A DNA stretch of 15,851 nt, from assembly GCA_024762755.1 (NCBI GenBank), contig JANTGX010000025.1, forward strand, positions 1 through 15,851. The letters are read 5' to 3'. Positions 15,754 through 15,851 of this stretch are shown piece by piece. Numbering within the stretch: the stretch's first letter is position 1; every line of letters begins with the position of its first letter. This stretch comes from Gammaproteobacteria bacterium (GTDB lineage: Bacteria > Pseudomonadota > Gammaproteobacteria > SZUA-152). The position numbers were made by a program, and so were the translations under genes. The notes beneath the pieces are model-generated. The model saw only the letters and a list, made by a program, of their open reading frames with translations, had not been told where the DNA came from and made no database searches.

Positions 15754-15851
15754 ATGCCGCCCATGGGATCGTGGCCGACAACTCCGCACATGCATCGCCG
15801 CCTTAGCCTGTGGCTGGTGTTCGCCCTGCTGTTCGCCGCCCTGCACCTGGC
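15754..15851 (+). CDS. Partial gene, N-terminal signal or membrane segment
   Basis: The first 32 codons of a plus-strand gene are present and the rest lies beyond the window. AAAGG (15741-15745) is 8 bases before an ATG at 15754, giving MPPMGSWPTTPHMHRRLSLW followed by a hydrophobic stretch (LVFALLFAALHL). An in-frame ATG at 15790 would give MHRRLSLWLVFALL, a more ordinary signal peptide, but has no ribosome-binding site. The sequence suggests an exported or membrane protein. I cannot name the family from this fragment. Confidence 0.5.
   Translation, partial: MPPMGSWPTTPHMHRRLSLWLVFALLFAALHL

Overview
The window is high-GC chromosomal DNA, densely packed with housekeeping and envelope genes. 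It reads as a gammaproteobacterium. The pilMNOPQ operon lies divergent from a class A penicillin-binding protein gene, and glnE is followed by ilvE and an LPS-core gene, an order familiar from Pseudomonas-like and Chromatiales-like genomes. GmhA implies a heptose-containing LPS, and PilQ, PilP and PonA imply a Gram-negative envelope. A closer placement (for example a sulfur-oxidising Chromatiales member) is only an inference.

Layout. (1) 46-5471, minus strand: pilM, pilN, pilO, pilP, pilQ, transcribed right to left with every junction overlapping. They encode the alignment subcomplex and outer-membrane secretin of a type IVa pilus. (2) 5472-5666: an AT-rich divergent intergenic region with one sigma70-like promoter candidate on each strand. 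(3) 5667-8093, plus strand: ponA/mrcA, a bifunctional peptidoglycan synthase. (4) 8094-8350: a 257-base convergent gap with no gene. (5) 8351-9526, minus strand: pilU, a pilus retraction ATPase, without pilT beside it. (6) 9602-14224, plus strand: glnE, ilvE, a 72-residue zinc-finger protein and gmhA, tightly spaced and probably one operon. (7) 14225-14377: an intergenic region holding a long inverted repeat that looks like a paired REP element. (8) 14378-14896: a secreted DUF1439-type protein, probably with a TTG start. (9) 14948-15607, minus strand: a PAPS-type sulfotransferase. (10) From 15754: the first 32 codons of a gene that runs off the window.

How the genes work together. PilM (cytoplasm) docks on the N-terminal motif of PilN. 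PilN and PilO form the inner-membrane periplasmic complex, and lipoprotein PilP links it to the PilQ secretin. PilU would assist pilus retraction. PonA polymerises and cross-links the peptidoglycan the pilus passes through. The glnE operon mixes nitrogen control (GlnE modifies glutamine synthetase), branched-chain amino acid transamination (IlvE) and ADP-heptose supply for LPS (GmhA).

I found no convincing new multi-gene system, phage, insertion sequence, CRISPR array or RNA gene. The observations most worth a second look are the inverted REP-like pair after gmhA, the solitary pilU, the TTG-start DUF1439 gene, and the lone sulfotransferase beside an LPS gene.
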